Assembly: GCA_027451165.1 (NCBI GenBank)
Contig: DAIDJX010000157.1
Span: forward strand, 1 to 7,696
From: Prolixibacteraceae bacterium
Lineage (GTDB): Bacteria > Bacteroidota > Bacteroidia > Bacteroidales > Prolixibacteraceae
DNA: 7,696 bases
Reading direction: 5' to 3'
The notes under the pieces are model-generated. The model was given only the letters and a program-made list of their open reading frames with translations. It ran no database searches and was not told the origin of the DNA. The position numbers and the translations under genes were made by a program. This document shows positions 5,822 to 7,696 of the stretch, piece after piece. Every line of letters begins with the position of its first letter. Within the stretch, counting starts at the first letter, position 1.

Positions 5822-7159
5822 ATGTTGAAAAAACTACCACGGCAACCGCAGCTTCAGATGTTCAAAACCATCCTTGTCAACTTCATCAATCCGCAACATG
5901 AACTTTGCTTATTGGCAAAGAAGATTGACTGGGAATCTCTGGAAAAGGAATTTGCACCGTTGTACGGTGAAGTTGGCAGACCGTCAATTCCTATTCGGAC
6001 CATCGTTGGACTTTTACTTGTCAAGCAGATTTACAACCTTGGTGATGAGACGGTTATGGATCGGTATATAGACAGTCCCTATGTCCAGCATTTTTGTGGT
6101 GTGATTTATTTTCAATATGATTATCCATTCGATCCCAGCGACTTTGTCCATTTTCGTAAACGTATCGGAGAAGAAGGGATGAAAAGAATCTTCCAGGAGA
6201 GCTTGAACCTGTTCGGGAAGGAATTTATCCGGAAAGAGGTCAAAGAAGTTCGTTTAGACACCACTGTCCAGGAGAAAAACATCACCTTCCCGACTGACCG
6301 GAAACTTACTGAAAAGGTCATTGAACACTGTAAAAGGATAGCAAAGAAGGAAGATATCAAACTGACCAGGACATATGGACGGGAAATTAAGAAGCTGAAG
6401 CATCAGTTGCGATTTGTTCGCAAAGCGAAGAATGTCAGCAAGATTCGTAAGTCTCAGAAACGATTGCACAAGATTGCTTTCAAAATCTACCTGGACCTGG
6501 TAAAACAGATGAATCCAATTCCGATGAAGTATAAAAAGGAGTTTGAAGTACTTTACCGGGTATTGACACAGAAGAAGGATGATTCGAACAAGGTCTACAG
6601 TGTCCATGAACCGGAAGTTCTTTGTATCTCAAAGGGGAAGGAGCATAAGAAGTATGAATTTGGGAACAAGAGTTCATTTGCATACACCCGTAAATCCGGG
6701 ATAATAGTTGGTGCTATGGCTGTCGATGGCAACATGTACGATGGACACACATTGGAACCGCAACTGGACCAGGTGAAAGAATTGACCGGTGGCAAGATCA
6801 AAAAAGCAATAGTGGACAGAGGATATAGAGTCAAAGGAGGGATTCGTGGAGTTGAGATTGTCATGCCAAAGAACCTGAAGAAAGAGAGCTATTACCTGAA
6901 GAGGAAACGAGAGGAGCGATGTCGGTCCCGTGCAGGAATAGAAGGACTGATATCGCACCTGAAACATGATCACCGAATGATAAGAAACTACCTCAGCGGA
7001 ACAGCCGGGGATAAAATCAATACCCTGCTGGCAGCTGCAGCGTACAATATGAAGAAATGGATGAGATTAAGACGGGAAGAATTATTGAAATTTATTTTGC
7101 GTTGGATTTTTCAGTGCCAGTTTTGGCCTCTGGGAAATATCCGACTCAGCTTGAGATAA
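5822..7159 (+). CDS. IS5-superfamily DDE transposase (445 aa)
   Basis: This enzyme catalyses cut-and-paste or copy movement of the surrounding IS by acting on its terminal inverted repeats. The N-terminal ~45-135 region has the DUF772-like transposase segment (GRPSIPIRTIVGLLLVKQ, SPYVQHFCG, PFDPSDFVHFRKRIGEEG). The DDE catalytic core follows: D146 in RLDTTVQEKN, D332 in IVDRGY and E374 in AGIEGLISHLKHDHR. Residues ~180-230 are a lysine/arginine-rich insert between the first and second catalytic Asp. The stretch SVHEPEVLCISKGK then KKYEFGNK is typical of this transposase group. The ATG at 5822 has an upstream purine patch (TGGAAA), and the frame is intact to TAA at 7157-7159, 16 bases before the right inverted repeat. 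Base composition is more AT-rich than the two secreted-protein genes upstream. Exact subgroup (IS5 versus IS1182) is uncertain. Confidence 0.93.
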   Translation: MLKKLPRQPQLQMFKTILVNFINPQHELCLLAKKIDWESLEKEFAPLYGEVGRPSIPIRTIVGLLLVKQIYNLGDETVMDRYIDSPYVQHFCGVIYFQYDYPFDPSDFVHFRKRIGEEGMKRIFQESLNLFGKEFIRKEVKEVRLDTTVQEKNITFPTDRKLTEKVIEHCKRIAKKEDIKLTRTYGREIKKLKHQLRFVRKAKNVSKIRKSQKRLHKIAFKIYLDLVKQMNPIPMKYKKEFEVLYRVLTQKKDDSNKVYSVHEPEVLCISKGKEHKKYEFGNKSSFAYTRKSGIIVGAMAVDGNMYDGHTLEPQLDQVKELTGGKIKKAIVDRGYRVKGGIRGVEIVMPKNLKKESYYLKRKREERCRSRAGIEGLISHLKHDHRMIRNYLSGTAGDKINTLLAAAAYNMKKWMRLRREELLKFILRWIFQCQFWPLGNIRLSLR

Positions 7160-7175
7160 AAAATAAGTGAGTTTA

Positions 7176-7189
7176 TAAGGATCAACTAA
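7176..7189 (-). repeat. Right terminal inverted repeat of the IS
   Basis: TAAGGATCAACTAA is the exact reverse complement of the left end at 5712-5725 and lies 16 bases after the transposase stop codon. Confidence 0.85.
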
Positions 7190-7211
7190 TTAACCAACCG
7201 GACTTTTAACT

Positions 7212-7280
7212 GCGGCGTAGCCGCTATATCTTTGTAGAATCCGGAACAATACAGGAAGAAAAGCAGCGGAGCTGCGAAAT
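7212..7280 (-). repeat. REP-like intergenic repeat unit, copy 1 (minus orientation)
   Basis: Read on the minus strand, the unit is ATTTC, a 13-base hairpin, TT, a variable spacer, TTCTACAAAGAT with TATA, then a second 13-base hairpin. On the plus strand the hairpins are GCGGC-GTA-GCCGC (7212-7224) and GCAGC-GGA-GCTGC (7263-7275), and the conserved core ATCTTTGTAGAA is at 7228-7239. An inverted second copy lies at 7343-7412. The organisation resembles paired REP/BIME elements, but no associated REP transposase is in the window. Confidence 0.75.
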
Positions 7281-7342
7281 AAAATAACATCACCTTGCCA
7301 AACACCTATACCCATACGAACGTCCAGATTGAATTTGCTGAG

Positions 7343-7412
7343 ATTTCGCCGCTACGCGGCTTCGTGTCTGAGGGGTGAATCCGTTTCTACAAAGATTTAG
7401 CCGCGAAGCGGC
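7343..7412 (+). repeat. REP-like intergenic repeat unit, copy 2 (plus orientation)
   Basis: This unit runs ATTTC (7343-7347), hairpin GCCGC-TAC-GCGGC (7348-7360), TT, spacer, core TTCTACAAAGAT (7385-7396), TTA, then hairpin GCCGC-GAA-GCGGC (7400-7412). It is the inverted counterpart of 7212-7280: the 12-base cores match exactly, GCGAAAT (7274-7280) mirrors ATTTCGC (7343-7349), and hairpin spacing is 38 versus 39 bases. The variable spacers have diverged, so the copies are related but not recent duplicates. Confidence 0.75.
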
Positions 7413-7505
7413 CGGGATCAGCATACCGGGAATATTTATAATGTTGAATTTCAGCCAGTTATGAAGACATCCACTACCAATTTTTACTTGCTAAACTTAA
7501 ATTAT

Positions 7506-7696
7506 TTATTCATCCAGTTCTATACTTTCCTTTGTGACTTGATCGATGAAACTATCTCCGTTTTTGTAGTAACTGGTAGGATAGGGGTGAGTTTCAATGA
7601 TCGGATATTTAATGTTAATCTTTGAATACAATTTCAGATTATCAAAAACATTCTCACTAAACTGATCAGATATCAGCAATAAATCAATATCTGACC
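7506..7696 (-). CDS. Nucleotidyltransferase-fold protein, MNT type (3' part; 5' end outside window)
   Basis: On the minus strand, 62 codons are open from the right edge (first full codon 7694-7692) to TAA at 7508-7506. The visible start SDIDLLLIS matches the D-x-D-L metal-binding segment that follows the G-S-x-x-x-G motif in the small nucleotidyltransferases of the MNT/pol-beta superfamily, and the remainder (KLYSKINIKYPIIETHPYP then YYKNGDSFIDQVTKESIEL) fits their C-terminal half. Family members are ~100 aa, so about 40 residues including the G-S motif should lie beyond the window. Many such proteins pair with a HEPN partner as HepT-MntA-type toxin-antitoxin modules, in which MntA AMPylates the toxin. 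A partner would have to be upstream of this gene, off the right edge; this pairing is inference. The gene is AT-rich compared with the secreted-protein genes. Confidence 0.8.
   Translation of the reverse strand, partial: SDIDLLLISDQFSENVFDNLKLYSKINIKYPIIETHPYPTSYYKNGDSFIDQVTKESIELDE

Larger units (their letters stand above)
5712..7189 (+). mobile_element. IS5-superfamily insertion sequence, ~1478 bp, apparently intact
   Basis: A full-length DDE transposase gene is bracketed by perfect 14-bp inverted repeats (TTAGTTGATCCTTA at 5712-5725 and its complement at 7176-7189), and similarity stops outside them. Length and single-ORF organisation fit the IS5/IS1182-like group. I see no unambiguous target-site duplication: flanks read ...GCTATT on the left and TTAACC... 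on the right, so either the target repeat is very short (TA or TTA-type, merged with the repeat ends) or it has been lost. The element sits ~70 bp after the phosphoesterase stop. It may be active, since the ORF is unbroken and the catalytic residues are present. Confidence 0.85.
7190..7505. other. Non-coding region between the IS and the nucleotidyltransferase gene
   Basis: I find no credible gene here. Positions 7212-7412 hold the inverted REP-like repeat pair described separately. Positions 7413-7505 are AT-rich, with only a short imperfect repeat around CCGG (7411-7430), and I see no clear terminator for the gene ending at 7506 on the minus strand, unless the repeat hairpins serve as one. 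Confidence 0.7.

Noticed and set aside
6254..6973. Several 67-117-aa minus-strand open frames within the transposase gene
   Set aside because: All lie antisense to a convincing DDE transposase and overlap one another, with no family features.
5708..7193. Target-site duplication around the IS
   Set aside because: Flanks (CTATT on the left, TTAAC on the right) give no direct repeat longer than an ambiguous TA or an imperfect ATTT/ATTA, so none is claimed.

Overview
The window looks like a chromosomal segment of a Bacteroidota (Bacteroidetes) bacterium. Three things support this: a typical type IX secretion (T9SS) C-terminal sorting domain, tandem Ig-like repeats of the G-I-T/S-G-T-W-S-P ... 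F-T-P-x-A-G-Q-C type common in surface proteins of this phylum, and gene starts without clear Shine-Dalgarno sites. I cannot assign a genus.

Layout, left to right. (1) Positions 1-3942 (+) hold the 3' part of a very large secreted protein, already open at the left edge. It has a Big_7-like Ig domain and a ~178-aa beta-rich domain, then nine Ig-like repeat units, then a second copy of the Ig plus ~178-aa pair, and finally a T9SS sorting domain. A strong intrinsic terminator follows at 3951-3980. (2) Positions 4037-5638 (+) encode an exported purple-acid-phosphatase-like metallophosphoesterase with a putative-Ig domain and two more units of the same repeat family, but no T9SS sorting domain. 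(3) Positions 5712-7189 are an apparently intact ~1.48 kb IS5-superfamily insertion sequence with 14-bp terminal inverted repeats, two internal palindromes upstream of the transposase, and a full DDE transposase. (4) Positions 7190-7505 are non-coding and carry two inverted ~70-bp repeat units with four GC-rich mini-hairpins. (5) Positions 7506-7696 (-) are the 3' end of a small nucleotidyltransferase-fold gene entering from the right edge.

Genes 1 and 2 share the repeat family and are probably cell-surface or extracellular proteins. The terminator between them suggests separate transcripts. The end of gene 1's missing N-terminal part resembles the end of some phosphoesterases, so both may be phosphoester hydrolases on Ig-repeat stalks; this is inference. 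The IS and the small repeats mark a more fluid region between the secreted-protein locus and the nucleotidyltransferase gene.

The two most interesting observations are structural. In both Ig arrays the first unit keeps only the first conserved cysteine and the last unit keeps only the second, which is the pattern expected if disulfides link neighbouring units. In the 7212-7412 element, all four hairpins are C-GNA-G triloops with covarying stems.
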